NCBI GenBank assembly: GCA_903892515.1
Contig: CAITIS010000094.1
Location: forward strand, 1 to 64,000
Length of the DNA: 64,000 nucleotides
Direction of reading: 5' to 3'
Source: an uncultured Planctomycetota bacterium
GTDB taxonomy: Bacteria > Planctomycetota > Phycisphaerae > SM23-33
Shown here: positions 57,541-64,000 of the stretch, piece after piece
How the letters are laid out: every line of letters begins with the position of its first letter
Position numbering within the stretch: position 1 is the stretch's first letter
The notes under the pieces: model-generated
Seen by the model: only the letters and a program-made list of their open reading frames with translations
The model's database searches: none
What the model was told of the DNA's origin: nothing
Translations under genes and position numbers: made by a program

Positions 57541-58022
57541 TATTGGGATTCGATATTCGGGATTTGGGATTCGGGACTCGGGACTCGGTTCTCCGCGGAC
57601 TGGTCTGCTGGCAATGAGCGTCTGGAACGACCTCCTTGCGTATGTTTGCTTTGCTGGAGATACCGGATGTAGCCGTTGATGAGCTGCACGACGACAACGG
57701 CCTGTTCCTTCAAGGCGTTCAAGACGTCCACCGGAAAATACTTCTGGTCCAGGCAGATACTCAGGTCGTCGATGAGTTCTGCCACGCTACCGCGAGCGAT
57801 ATAGAAGAACTGCGTCGTGTCCTGCCAGGTGAATCGCCCATAGCCCTCGGCGATGTTGTTGGTAACGGAGATGGCAGCTCGTCGGGCTTGGCTCGCCAGG
57901 GCATATTTCTCTTTGTCTGGGAGGCGGTCCACCAACGAATACATCGAATTGCGAAAGCTTCTCGCCACCTGGTACACCTTTAAGCCTTCCAGCCCAATAT
58001 GCACATCGTCAAGCTTGCTCAT
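57540..58022 (-). CDS. Four-helix-bundle protein (bS23/Avd-like), inserted between ruvA and ruvB
   Basis: 160 residues. LKVYQVARSFRNSMYSLVDRLP, EKYALASQARRAAISVTNNIAEGYGR and FFYIARGSVAELIDDL are the signature of the TIGR02436 four-helix-bundle (23S-intervening-sequence/Avd-like) family. The last 15 or so residues (VPSPESQIPNIESQ) are encoded by a period-7 array (57545-57593), and a second array in inverse orientation (58035-58069) lies just upstream. It overlaps ruvB by one base. Function is unknown; homologues in DGR systems (Avd) bind RNA and reverse transcriptase. Confidence 0.85.
   Translation of the reverse strand: MSKLDDVHIGLEGLKVYQVARSFRNSMYSLVDRLPDKEKYALASQARRAAISVTNNIAEGYGRFTWQDTTQFFYIARGSVAELIDDLSICLDQKYFPVDVLNALKEQAVVVVQLINGYIRYLQQSKHTQGGRSRRSLPADQSAENRVPSPESQIPNIESQ
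57545..57593. repeat. Period-7 array, left side of the four-helix-bundle gene
   Basis: Seven heptamers GGGATTC, GATATTC, GGGATTT, GGGATTC, GGGACTC, GGGACTC, GGTTCTC. It encodes the C-terminus of the gene at 57540-58022. Confidence 0.85.
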
Positions 58023-58034
58023 TCCAACCCCACG

Positions 58035-58069
58035 TATTCCGACTCCCGACTCCCAATTCCCGAATGCCG
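58035..58069. repeat. Period-7 array, right side of the four-helix-bundle gene
   Basis: TATTCCG, ACTCCCG, ACTCCCA, ATTCCCG, AATGCCG. Read on the other strand it is CGGGAGT-type, i.e. inverted relative to the array at 57545. Confidence 0.85.
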
Positions 58070-58079
58070 TTGTTGCGTC

Positions 58080-58706
58080 CTACGCTCCCGAAGCCTTTAG
58101 CCGGTAGACCTGCTGCAGGATCGCCTCTGGACTCTTCAGCTCGGGGGCCACCGCCAGTACGCGTTCGACCAGGGCTTCGGCGTCCATGCGGCGTTCGCCC
58201 AGTTGCACCAGGGCGGAGATCGCTTCCTTGGCGGCGTCGGAGAGTTCTTCGCCTTGGGGCAGGGCCCGGCCAGAGAGGGCGAACTCGTCAACCTTGCCCG
58301 ACAGTTCGGCGATGATGGTCTCGGCCGTTCGCTTGCCGATCTCCGGCAGGGCGATGAGAAACTTGGCGTCCTTGGCCACGATGGCGCCGGCCACTTCGCC
58401 CACCGGCCGGCACAGCGCCCGCAGGGCCTTGCGAATGCCGATGCCCTTGACGGTGGTGAAGATTCGGAAGAATCGCCGGTCGGCCTCGTGCAGGAAGCCC
58501 ACCAGACGCGGGGTCTGCGAGCCGTGCGAGGGGTCGCCTTCGAGGTAGTGAATCGTGTACAGCGTGACCGGCTGGCCGACCTTGCGCGTGAGGTATTCGT
58601 GGTCGAAGGCCGGCAGGAGGACCTCATACCACAGCCCGCTGCCGGCATTGATGATGGCGCTGCCGCCGTCCATGGCCTCTAAGATGCCCGCAATCCGTGC
58701 GATCAT
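58080..58706 (-). CDS. ruvA: Holliday-junction DNA-binding protein RuvA
   Basis: 208-residue tetrameric junction binder. N-terminal OB fold (MIARIAGILEAMDGGSAIINAGSGLWYEV), two helix-hairpin-helix motifs (VKGIGIRKAL and LPEIGKRTAE) and a C-terminal RuvB-contact domain. It is the first gene of ruvA - four-helix bundle - ruvB. The 57-bp gap to the next gene is mainly the period-7 array. Confidence 0.96.
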   Translation of the reverse strand: MIARIAGILEAMDGGSAIINAGSGLWYEVLLPAFDHEYLTRKVGQPVTLYTIHYLEGDPSHGSQTPRLVGFLHEADRRFFRIFTTVKGIGIRKALRALCRPVGEVAGAIVAKDAKFLIALPEIGKRTAETIIAELSGKVDEFALSGRALPQGEELSDAAKEAISALVQLGERRMDAEALVERVLAVAPELKSPEAILQQVYRLKASGA

Positions 58707-58837
58707 GGCCCGAAGTTTACCACGAACAAAGACCGAATGCCAGAATCAGGGCGTCAGGTCTTCAAACCCCTCGCCCTTCACGGGAGAGCGTGGCCCGCAG
58801 GGCCGGGTGAGGGTGCGGGCGGGCTTGCCAGCGTAGC
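58707..58837. other. Intergenic, no gene seen
   Basis: A short region upstream of ruvA with a CCCTCGCCCTTCACGGGAG-like stretch and a GGCCGGGTGAGGGTGCGGGC run, resembling another dispersed repeat (CTCGCCC...GGGTGAGGG). No clear promoter for ruvA was found. Confidence 0.4.
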
Positions 58838-58949
58838 CAGGTAGGGCGGGCACCGCCCGCCTTTGTCGCACCGCCGCCTCCTGCTCCGCCGCGTCGTGAA
58901 TCCGCTACCGTTCGCTAGCGTCCGCGGCGGGCAGTGCCCGCCCTACCTG
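58838..58949. repeat. 112-bp element with 15-bp perfect terminal inverted repeats
   Basis: CAGGTAGGGCGGGCA (58838-58852) and TGCCCGCCCTACCTG (58935-58949) are exact inverted copies. Each end also forms a small internal stem (GGCGGGC ACC GCCCGCC and GGCGGGCAGTGCCCGCC). No coding capacity; MITE-like. Confidence 0.88.
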
Positions 58950-58984
58950 TTGGTTGCACATGGCCAGACAAGCCGAGCATTGCC

Positions 58985-59088
58985 GGGTGCCATAGGTTGA
59001 GCCGCGCTTTCTTGCGGCTCTACCTATGCCGGGCTTGACATGGCCAGCATCGCCTTCGCAGGCTCAGGCGATTCAGGCCATGGCACCC
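58985..59088. repeat. 104-bp GGGTGCCATAGG double-hairpin element
   Basis: Begins GGGTGCCATAGGTTGAGCCGC, as does the copy at 13457, and ends GGCCATGGCACCC. The left stem is GAGCCGC...GCGGCTC; the right is a different sequence (GGCCAGCATCGCC...GGCGATTCAGGCC). The element reaches to about 50 bp before rpe. Confidence 0.88.
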
Positions 59089-59139
59089 GACCCTGGCTGC
59101 GTCTTGCCCACGAGCCATCCACGCGCGTATAACGACGAC

Positions 59140-59844
59140 ATGAACGCGAACGCATCCAATCCGTGGCTTTCGATGCAGCCTGGACCGGCTATTGCTCCGT
59201 CGCTGCTGGCGTGCGATTTTGTTCATCTGGGCGAGCAGGCCCAAGCCGTCATTGCCGGCGGGGCCGAGGTCCTGCACGTCGACGTCATGGACGGGCATTT
59301 TGTGCCGAACCTTTCCATGGGCCCAGCCATCGTGCAAAGCCTGCGAAACTTCACGCCGCACCCGCTGGACGTGCACCTGATGGTGACCGACCCGGCCTAT
59401 TACGCCCGCCGGTTCGCCGAGGCCGGCGGCAGTTCCGTCACCTTCCACATCGAGGCCAGCGACGAGCCCGAAAAGATCATCAGCTACCTGAAAGAGCAGG
59501 GGCTGGGGGCGGGCATTACGCTCAAGCCTGGCACGCCGGCAGAGGCCATCCGCAAGGTAGTGGAGTTGGTGGATCTGGTGCTGGTGATGACGGTGGAGCC
59601 TGGCTACGGCGGGCAAAAGTTCATGGCCGACATGCTGCCGAAGATCGCGACGATCCGCTCCTGGCTCCGGCCGGGGCAGCGGCTCGAGGTCGATGGCGGG
59701 ATCAATCCCGAGACTGGCCGGCGCTGCGCCGAGCAGGGGGCCGACGTGTTCGTGGCCGGCGTGGACATCTTCCGCAGCGGCAACATCACCAAGGCGATCG
59801 CCGATCTCCGGGCCGGTGCCGACATCGGAACGCCCAAGACCTGA
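59140..59844 (+). CDS. rpe: Ribulose-phosphate 3-epimerase
   Basis: 234-residue TIM-barrel enzyme of the pentose-phosphate and Calvin pathways interconverting ribulose-5-P and xylulose-5-P. APSLLACDF, HVDVMDGHFVPNLSMGP (metal Asp/His), LDVHLMV, VEPGYGGQKF and LEVDGGINPET are all present. The longer frame (59026) starts inside a repeat element. ATG 59140 is the first reasonable start, though no strong ribosome site is visible; ATG 59173 is an alternative. Confidence 0.95.
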   Translation: MNANASNPWLSMQPGPAIAPSLLACDFVHLGEQAQAVIAGGAEVLHVDVMDGHFVPNLSMGPAIVQSLRNFTPHPLDVHLMVTDPAYYARRFAEAGGSSVTFHIEASDEPEKIISYLKEQGLGAGITLKPGTPAEAIRKVVELVDLVLVMTVEPGYGGQKFMADMLPKIATIRSWLRPGQRLEVDGGINPETGRRCAEQGADVFVAGVDIFRSGNITKAIADLRAGADIGTPKT

Positions 59845-60090
59845 ACCACGGAGGGCACGGAGAACACGGAGAAAGACAAGGAAGCACGACGACAGGGATA
59901 TAGAAGCAAGAACCACAACGACCACAGCCGAGGGCGGCTGTGCCACGGGGCAAACCGGCTAGGAGCCAATGCCCGCGCGTGAGTCGCGAACTCCGGAAGC
60001 TTTTTCCAAATCTTCTTTCCGTGACCTTCGTGTCCTCCGTGGTTCAACAGCTTTGGCTGTTCTCGGTCTTCCTCTGTGTCTCTGTGGCCC
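59845..60090. repeat. Facing period-9 arrays (CACGGAGRR / TCCGTGNNC), no cargo gene
   Basis: CACGGAGGG, CACGGAGAA, CACGGAGAA at 59847-59873 face CTTTCCGTG, ACCTTCGTG, TCCTCCGTG at 60015-60041 and CCTCTGTGTCTCTGTGG at 60070-60086. The bases between hold a GGCTGTGCC-type stem but no gene. Confidence 0.8.
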
Positions 60091-60145
60091 AGCTTGTCGC
60101 CGTTTGGGCTGTCGTTTTGGCCTGCCTGACGGTAGAATGTCGCCC

Positions 60146-61018
60146 ATGGCAGAACAAGAGCCCCAAGCCATTACGCCGTTTGAGTATCTGGCCCCGCCTT
60201 CGGGTCCGCCCGTGCGCAAGAAGCGCGACGTGCCCGATGGGCTGTGGATGCGCTGTCCCCAGTGCGAGCAGATGCTGTACCGAAAGACCGTCACGGAAAA
60301 CCGTGAAGTCTGTCCCGAGTGCAACGCGCACTTTCGCGTCTCGGCCCGCGCCCGCGTGGCCATGCTGACCGACCCGGACAGCTTTGAGGAACTCTTCGCC
60401 GACATCGCCCCGACCGACCCGCTGGAGTTTCAGTGGCTCGGGCAGAAGTACGGCGAGCGGCTCAGGAAGGAACAGGCCAAGACCAAGAGCACCGAAGGCG
60501 TCATCACCGGCGTGGGCTACGTCAAGGGCCGGCGAACGGCCTTGGGCGTGATGGACGGCGACTTCCTCATGGGCTCCATGGCCTCGGTGGTGGGCGAGAA
60601 GCTCACGCTGCTGATCGAGCACGCCACCGAACAACGCATGCCGCTGGTGATCGTGTGCATGTCCGGCGGGGCGAGAATGCACGAAGGCGCCCTGTCACTG
60701 ATGCAGATGGGCAAGACCTCGGCCGCGCTGGCCCGCTTCGACGACGCCGGCGGGCTGTATATCGCCGTGCTGACCGACCCCACAACCGGCGGCGTGACGG
60801 CCAGCTTCGCCATGCTGGGCGACGTGATCGTGGCCGAACCGGGCGCCCTGATCGGCTTTGCCGGTCAGCGCGTGATCGCCAATACGATCAAGACGGAACT
60901 GCCCTCCGGTTTTCAGCGGGCCGAGTTCCTGATGCAGCACGGGTTCATCGACCGCATCGTCCCGCGGCACGAGCTGCGCAGCGAGATCGCGCGGATCATC
61001 GACTTGTGCGGGAAGTGA
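60146..61018 (+). CDS. accD: Acetyl-CoA carboxylase carboxyltransferase subunit beta
   Basis: 290-residue subunit of the fatty-acid-synthesis enzyme that, with AccA, transfers CO2 from carboxybiotin to acetyl-CoA. Zinc ribbon C37, C40, C56, C59 (CPQC / CPEC), then [24 protein letters not shown] crotonase core (SGGARMHEG) and [29 protein letters not shown] 60146 or 60137 are both possible; the frame further upstream is array DNA. A 20-residue Pro-rich N-terminal segment precedes the ribbon. Confidence 0.96.
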   Translation: MAEQEPQAITPFEYLAPPSGPPVRKKRDVPDGLWMRCPQCEQMLYRKTVTENREVCPECNAHFRVSARARVAMLTDPDSFEELFADIAPTDPLEFQWLGQKYGERLRKEQAKTKSTEGVITGVGYVKGRRTALGVMDGDFLMGSMASVVGEKLTLLIEHATEQRMPLVIVCMSGGARMHEGALSLMQMGKTSAALARFDDAGGLYIAVLTDPTTGGVTASFAMLGDVIVAEPGALIGFAGQRVIANTIKTELPSGFQRAEFLMQHGFIDRIVPRHELRSEIARIIDLCGK

Positions 61019-61066
61019 CGGCTTGCCGCCGAGACGCCGAAGCGTGCAGAGCGAGAAAAAGCAGGC

Positions 61067-61203
61067 AACGCAGAGACGCAGAGCAGAGAAGCAGAGATGC
61101 GACATGATTAGAGTTTGTCTTCTCTGGTTTTCAGTGTATCCGCGCCGCTAGGTCTTTGTGGTATTGGTTTGTATTTGCGGCCTCTGCGACCTCTGCGGTT
61201 AGA
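61067..61203. repeat. Facing period-9 arrays (ACGCAGAG / CTCTGCG)
   Basis: AACGCAGAG, ACGCAGAGC, AGAGAAGCAGAG at 61067-61096 face GCGGCCTCTGCGACCTCTGC (61178-61197) and its GGTTAGA end. About 80 bp without a gene lies between. Same layout as at 59845. Confidence 0.8.
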
Positions 61204-61228
61204 TGTTGTTCCACTTAAGGAGAAGGCG

Positions 61229-61558
61229 ATGGCGATGACGGAGCGGCTATCGTCGGATCGGCGGCGGCACCTGCGCGTGCCCCTGTCGGCCAAGGTCACG
61301 CTTTACCACGTCCCCAGCAAGCGCACGTTCCCTGCCCGCAGCGTCGACATCTCCGAGAGCGGCATGCTTATGTACGTGCCGGCCGGCACGCCGGTATCGC
61401 TGGGCCAGGAAGTAGAGTTGACCATCGAGCCCAGAGTTACAGCCCAGGCCGCCCCGGCCGCACAACTCCGGCATGGCAAGGTCGTTCGCGTCGACCGCCC
61501 GCTGATGCTCAAGACCGCCCACTTGCCCGTGGCCGTACAGTTTGAACCGCTTCCGTAG
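61229..61558 (+). CDS. PilZ-domain protein (probable c-di-GMP receptor)
   Basis: 109-residue single-domain protein. RRRHLRVPL (RxxxR, near residues 11-16) and VDISESGM ((D/N)xSxxG) are the two PilZ ligand motifs. AAGGAG (61217-61222) lies 6 nt before ATG 61229; the longer frame starts in the array. As a stand-alone PilZ it likely modulates a partner protein in response to c-di-GMP. The target is unknown. Confidence 0.88.
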   Translation: MAMTERLSSDRRRHLRVPLSAKVTLYHVPSKRTFPARSVDISESGMLMYVPAGTPVSLGQEVELTIEPRVTAQAAPAAQLRHGKVVRVDRPLMLKTAHLPVAVQFEPLP

Positions 61559-61638
61559 CGGGAATCGCCATCGTGTGATATCCTATTCCCTCAATTGGTC
61601 CACGTTCTTTCGTAACCTCTTATTTCAGGAGCCCTTTC

Positions 61639-62598
61639 ATGGCACGGAAATGCACTGGCGCAGCGCTTATGCAGCAGTTGGAAGGGCGCGAGCTGCTCAA
61701 CGCGACCCTGACCGTTGCCTACAGCGGCTGGAACGTCACGATCACCGGCGACAAGACGAATGCCCACGATCTACGGATCGGCGTGGACAACCTGGGTTTC
61801 CTGAGTATCGTCGATAACACAGGAGTGGTGCCGACCATCAAGGGCAGGCGGGCCTACGATCCGCAGAAGACCTCGCTGACGATCACCCTGGGCGCCGGGA
61901 GCGACACGGTTACGATTCCGAATCTGCAACTCAAGAACCTGACCATCAATCTCGGCAACGGCGATAACACGCTCGAACTGGGCGATACGAACCTGTACGT
62001 GTCAGGCGCCCTTACGATCACCGGGGGCACGGGCGCTGACAGTATCAGGATCGTCGAGGGGCAATTCGGCAAGACTGTCATCAAGACCGGCGCGGGCAAC
62101 GACTCGCTGCGCATCGCCAGCGGCGACACGGTCGAAACGCCCGTCTTCGAGTCCACCTTCACCTTGGACATGGGTGCCGGCGTTGACTCCCTCATGGTCA
62201 GTTACACGTCGGTAGGCGCGACGGCGGACTTCAATGGGTTTGCCAGTATCAAGATGGGAGAGGGCAACGATACCGTCACACTCGGAGGCGGCGTCAATGG
62301 CAATGACGCCAGTTTCAACGCAGGCTCCACACTGGACTTCGGCAATGGCGACGACACCTTCAATGTGGACCCCACCACAAGCGGCGGCTACGCCAGGTTC
62401 GCCGGCAAGACGCGGATGATCTTTAACCGCGGCAACAAGGGGAGCACGAAGCTGTCGGGCGGCGCGATGCACTTTGCCTTCGGTAGCTCATTCTACCTCG
62501 ATGCCCGCTACGCCAACGTGAGTGCGGCGTTGATGCAAGGGATCGATGACTCGCAGTTCGCTTTTTACGTGAACGTGCAGATGTTCTGGCTGCCGTAA
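61639..62598 (+). CDS. Acidic repeat surface/secreted protein, planctomycete type
   Basis: 319 residues. The N-terminus has MQQLEGRELLNATL, matching the LE(D/P/G)R-LL(N/S)A motif that opens many planctomycete exported proteins. The body has RTX-like nonapeptide-type segments: GAGSDTV, GNGDNTLELG, GGTGADSI, GAGNDSL, GEGNDTVTLGGG, GNGDDTFNV, usually calcium-binding beta-rolls. No membrane anchor at the C-terminus. AGGAG precedes the ATG by 8 nt. Function probably adhesive or structural; not established. Confidence 0.75.
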   Translation: MARKCTGAALMQQLEGRELLNATLTVAYSGWNVTITGDKTNAHDLRIGVDNLGFLSIVDNTGVVPTIKGRRAYDPQKTSLTITLGAGSDTVTIPNLQLKNLTINLGNGDNTLELGDTNLYVSGALTITGGTGADSIRIVEGQFGKTVIKTGAGNDSLRIASGDTVETPVFESTFTLDMGAGVDSLMVSYTSVGATADFNGFASIKMGEGNDTVTLGGGVNGNDASFNAGSTLDFGNGDDTFNVDPTTSGGYARFAGKTRMIFNRGNKGSTKLSGGAMHFAFGSSFYLDARYANVSAALMQGIDDSQFAFYVNVQMFWLP

Positions 62599-62610
62599 GC
62601 GGCTTGCGGG

Positions 62611-63447
62611 TTAGGGCAAGGCCTCACCGGTTGAGTCCACCTCGGGGCGTTGCGATGGCGGCAGCGTAATGGCGTTGGGTGGGTACTGCACGTGCATCAT
62701 GCACAGGCCCAGGGCCGGGGCAGTCGGGCCGGCGTAGCTGCGGTCTCGGCTGGCGAGAATGACGTCGATTCGCCGATCGTCCCAACGCCCACGGCCAATT
62801 TCGATCAGCGTGCCGGCGATGTTGCGCACCATCTTGTACAGAAAGCCGGTGCCCGAAACCGAGATGCGCAGTTCCTCGGGCGTCTCTTCGATCTGGCAGC
62901 CGGTGATGGTGCGGACGGTGTTCTCACGCTGCTCGGCCGAGTAGGCAAAGGCGCGAAAGTCGTGCTTGCCCAGCAGCCGAACGCCCGCCCGCCGCATCAC
63001 CTCCACGTCCAGCGGCCGCCAATAGTGGCACGTCACTCGGCTCAGCAGCACGTCTTTGAGCGGCCGGCGGAAGATCCGGTAACAGTAGGTCTTGCCGATG
63101 GCGGAGATGGAGGCGTGAAACTCAGCCGGCACTTCATTGGCCGACCGCACCGCGATATCGTCGGGGAGCTTGCTGTTCAAGGCCCGGCGGAAGTTGGTCA
63201 GCGGAATGCTGAAGTTGGGGGTGCGAAAGTTCGCCACCTGGCCGGCGGCATGCACGCCCGCGTCGGTCCGGCCCGCGCCATGCACCGCCAGCGGGTGCCC
63301 CAGGATGCGCGAGGCCGCCTTCTCCAGTTCCTGCTGCACGGTCGGCACGCCACGCTGCTCCTGCCAGCCGTGATAGTTCGTGCCGTCGTACGCCAGCACG
63401 AGCTTGATGTTGCGGAAGGGCGGCGAGATTGGGTTCGCGTCGGTCAT
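62611..63447 (-). CDS. truA: tRNA pseudouridine synthase A
   Basis: 278-residue enzyme that makes pseudouridine 38-40 in the anticodon stem. The catalytic Asp is in GAGRTDAGVHA; LAYDGTNYHGWQ near the start and GTGFLYKMVRNIAGTLIEIGRG late are canonical. ATG at 63447 starts after the previous gene's stop with a single base between. The longer frame (63492) is Pro/Arg-rich and overlaps that gene. Confidence 0.95.
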   Translation of the reverse strand: MTDANPISPPFRNIKLVLAYDGTNYHGWQEQRGVPTVQQELEKAASRILGHPLAVHGAGRTDAGVHAAGQVANFRTPNFSIPLTNFRRALNSKLPDDIAVRSANEVPAEFHASISAIGKTYCYRIFRRPLKDVLLSRVTCHYWRPLDVEVMRRAGVRLLGKHDFRAFAYSAEQRENTVRTITGCQIEETPEELRISVSGTGFLYKMVRNIAGTLIEIGRGRWDDRRIDVILASRDRSYAGPTAPALGLCMMHVQYPPNAITLPPSQRPEVDSTGEALP

Positions 63448-63448
63448 G

Positions 63449-64000
63449 TCATGGCCCAGCCGGGGCCGAGGCGGGAGCGCTGGCGGGGGCATTGGGGTTC
63501 TCGATCACCACGCCGTCAATCTTCACGTCCTTGACCGAACTGGGCTGCTGCATGCTCACCAGCGAGACCGCCAGCGGCATCCGCGCGAAGTCGGGATCGA
63601 CGCTGACGTGCGTGATTTCCTTGCCATTGACGGACCAGGCGAACCCGCCGTGTCCATCCCAGGCGATGCAGAAACGGTTGTTCTGGCTGGAGTCGGCCGG
63701 GGCCTTGATCGAGTACATCAGCCGCGTCACACAGCGGACCATGTGCACCGGGGCAGGATTCACCCGGTCCTGGTGGCCAAACATGAACTCCACGTGATTC
63801 TCCCCGCCCGAGCGGAAGGTGAACCAGGCGTCGAGGTCCTGCTTGCCGGAAGCCTGGAAGGTCAGCGTCAGCGGCTGATTGCCGCGGAACCTCAGCCGCG
63901 TTTCCAGGCGGCAAAGCATGGTGCTGGGCGCCGACACCACACCGCTGCGGGTGGCGACGTCCCATTTGCCGCTGCGCAGATCCCAATCCGCCAACTGCTT
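63449..64000 (-). CDS. Hypothetical protein, beta-rich domain (N-terminus cut by window)
   Basis: At least 183 residues enter from the right edge (visible start KQLADWDLRSGKWDV). Sequence such as LTLTFQASGKQDLDAWFTF, FCIAWDGHGGFAWSVNG and VKDVKIDGVVIEN suggests a concanavalin-like jelly roll, as in DUF1080/LamG-type proteins. Ends in a Pro/Ala-rich tail (NAPASAPASAPAGP). One base separates its stop from truA, so the two are co-transcribed. Family not fixed. Confidence 0.6.
   Translation of the reverse strand, partial: KQLADWDLRSGKWDVATRSGVVSAPSTMLCRLETRLRFRGNQPLTLTFQASGKQDLDAWFTFRSGGENHVEFMFGHQDRVNPAPVHMVRCVTRLMYSIKAPADSSQNNRFCIAWDGHGGFAWSVNGKEITHVSVDPDFARMPLAVSLVSMQQPSSVKDVKIDGVVIENPNAPASAPASAPAGP

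Noticed and set aside
59969..60145. 59-residue N-terminal extension of AccD
   Set aside because: It is encoded by the facing period-9 array and lacks homology to AccD; the zinc ribbon places the natural start near 60146.

Overview
The window is a high-GC bacterial chromosome segment that reads as Planctomycetota, probably a Phycisphaerae-like lineage. The evidence is a surface-type protein with the planctomycete N-terminal LEGRELLNA motif (61639-62598), dense intergenic palindromes, the absence of rpmD and infA from an otherwise complete ribosomal superoperon, and low-complexity tails on several ribosomal proteins. The taxon is an inference; there is no rRNA gene here to confirm it.

Left part (1-21 kb) is a mosaic of small transcription units separated by repeat-rich gaps: the end of an ISAs1-type transposase, pgk, a muconate-lactonizing/OSBS-like enolase-superfamily enzyme, an HdeD-like membrane protein, an alaS-GNAT pair on the minus strand with its own terminator, an APH-fold kinase, a CecR-type TetR regulator followed by a HlyD-EmrB-TolC tripartite efflux operon, a TIM-barrel amidohydrolase, and a divergent envelope module (GT-C-like membrane glycosyltransferase facing a UbiA-type polyprenyl-phosphate transferase that overlaps a DUF362 gene).

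Centre (21.1-55.2 kb) is one nearly uninterrupted translation/transcription superoperon, all on the plus strand: tRNA-Thr, tuf, rpmG, tRNA-Trp, secE, nusG, rplKAJL, rpoB, a two-gene HEPN insertion, rpoC, rpsL, rpsG, a 529-bp hairpin-rich gap, fusA, then S10-spc-alpha (rpsJ to rplQ) closed by a strong terminator at 55163. Promoters are visible before tRNA-Thr (21149-21176) and rpsJ (39264-39291). SecY carries about 135 extra N-terminal residues with four predicted membrane segments.

Right part (55.3-64 kb) holds a HIT hydrolase, a RAYT-type HUH transposase inside its own two-hairpin unit, ruvA and ruvB separated by a four-helix-bundle (bS23-like) gene, rpe, accD, a PilZ protein, the acidic-repeat surface protein, truA and a truncated hypothetical gene.

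The most interesting signals are not ordinary genes. (1) A family of about 100-bp double-hairpin elements, all bounded by GGGTGCCA/TGGCACCC-like ends, whose apparent autonomous parent is the RAYT gene framed by the same hairpins. (2) Dispersed period-7 and period-9 arrays, often in inverted pairs, one pair bracketing the four-helix-bundle gene inside ruvAB and others running into or standing beside coding sequence. (3) The HEPN gene pair inside rpoBC. (4) The enlarged SecY. (5) A possible structured RNA between rpsG and fusA.
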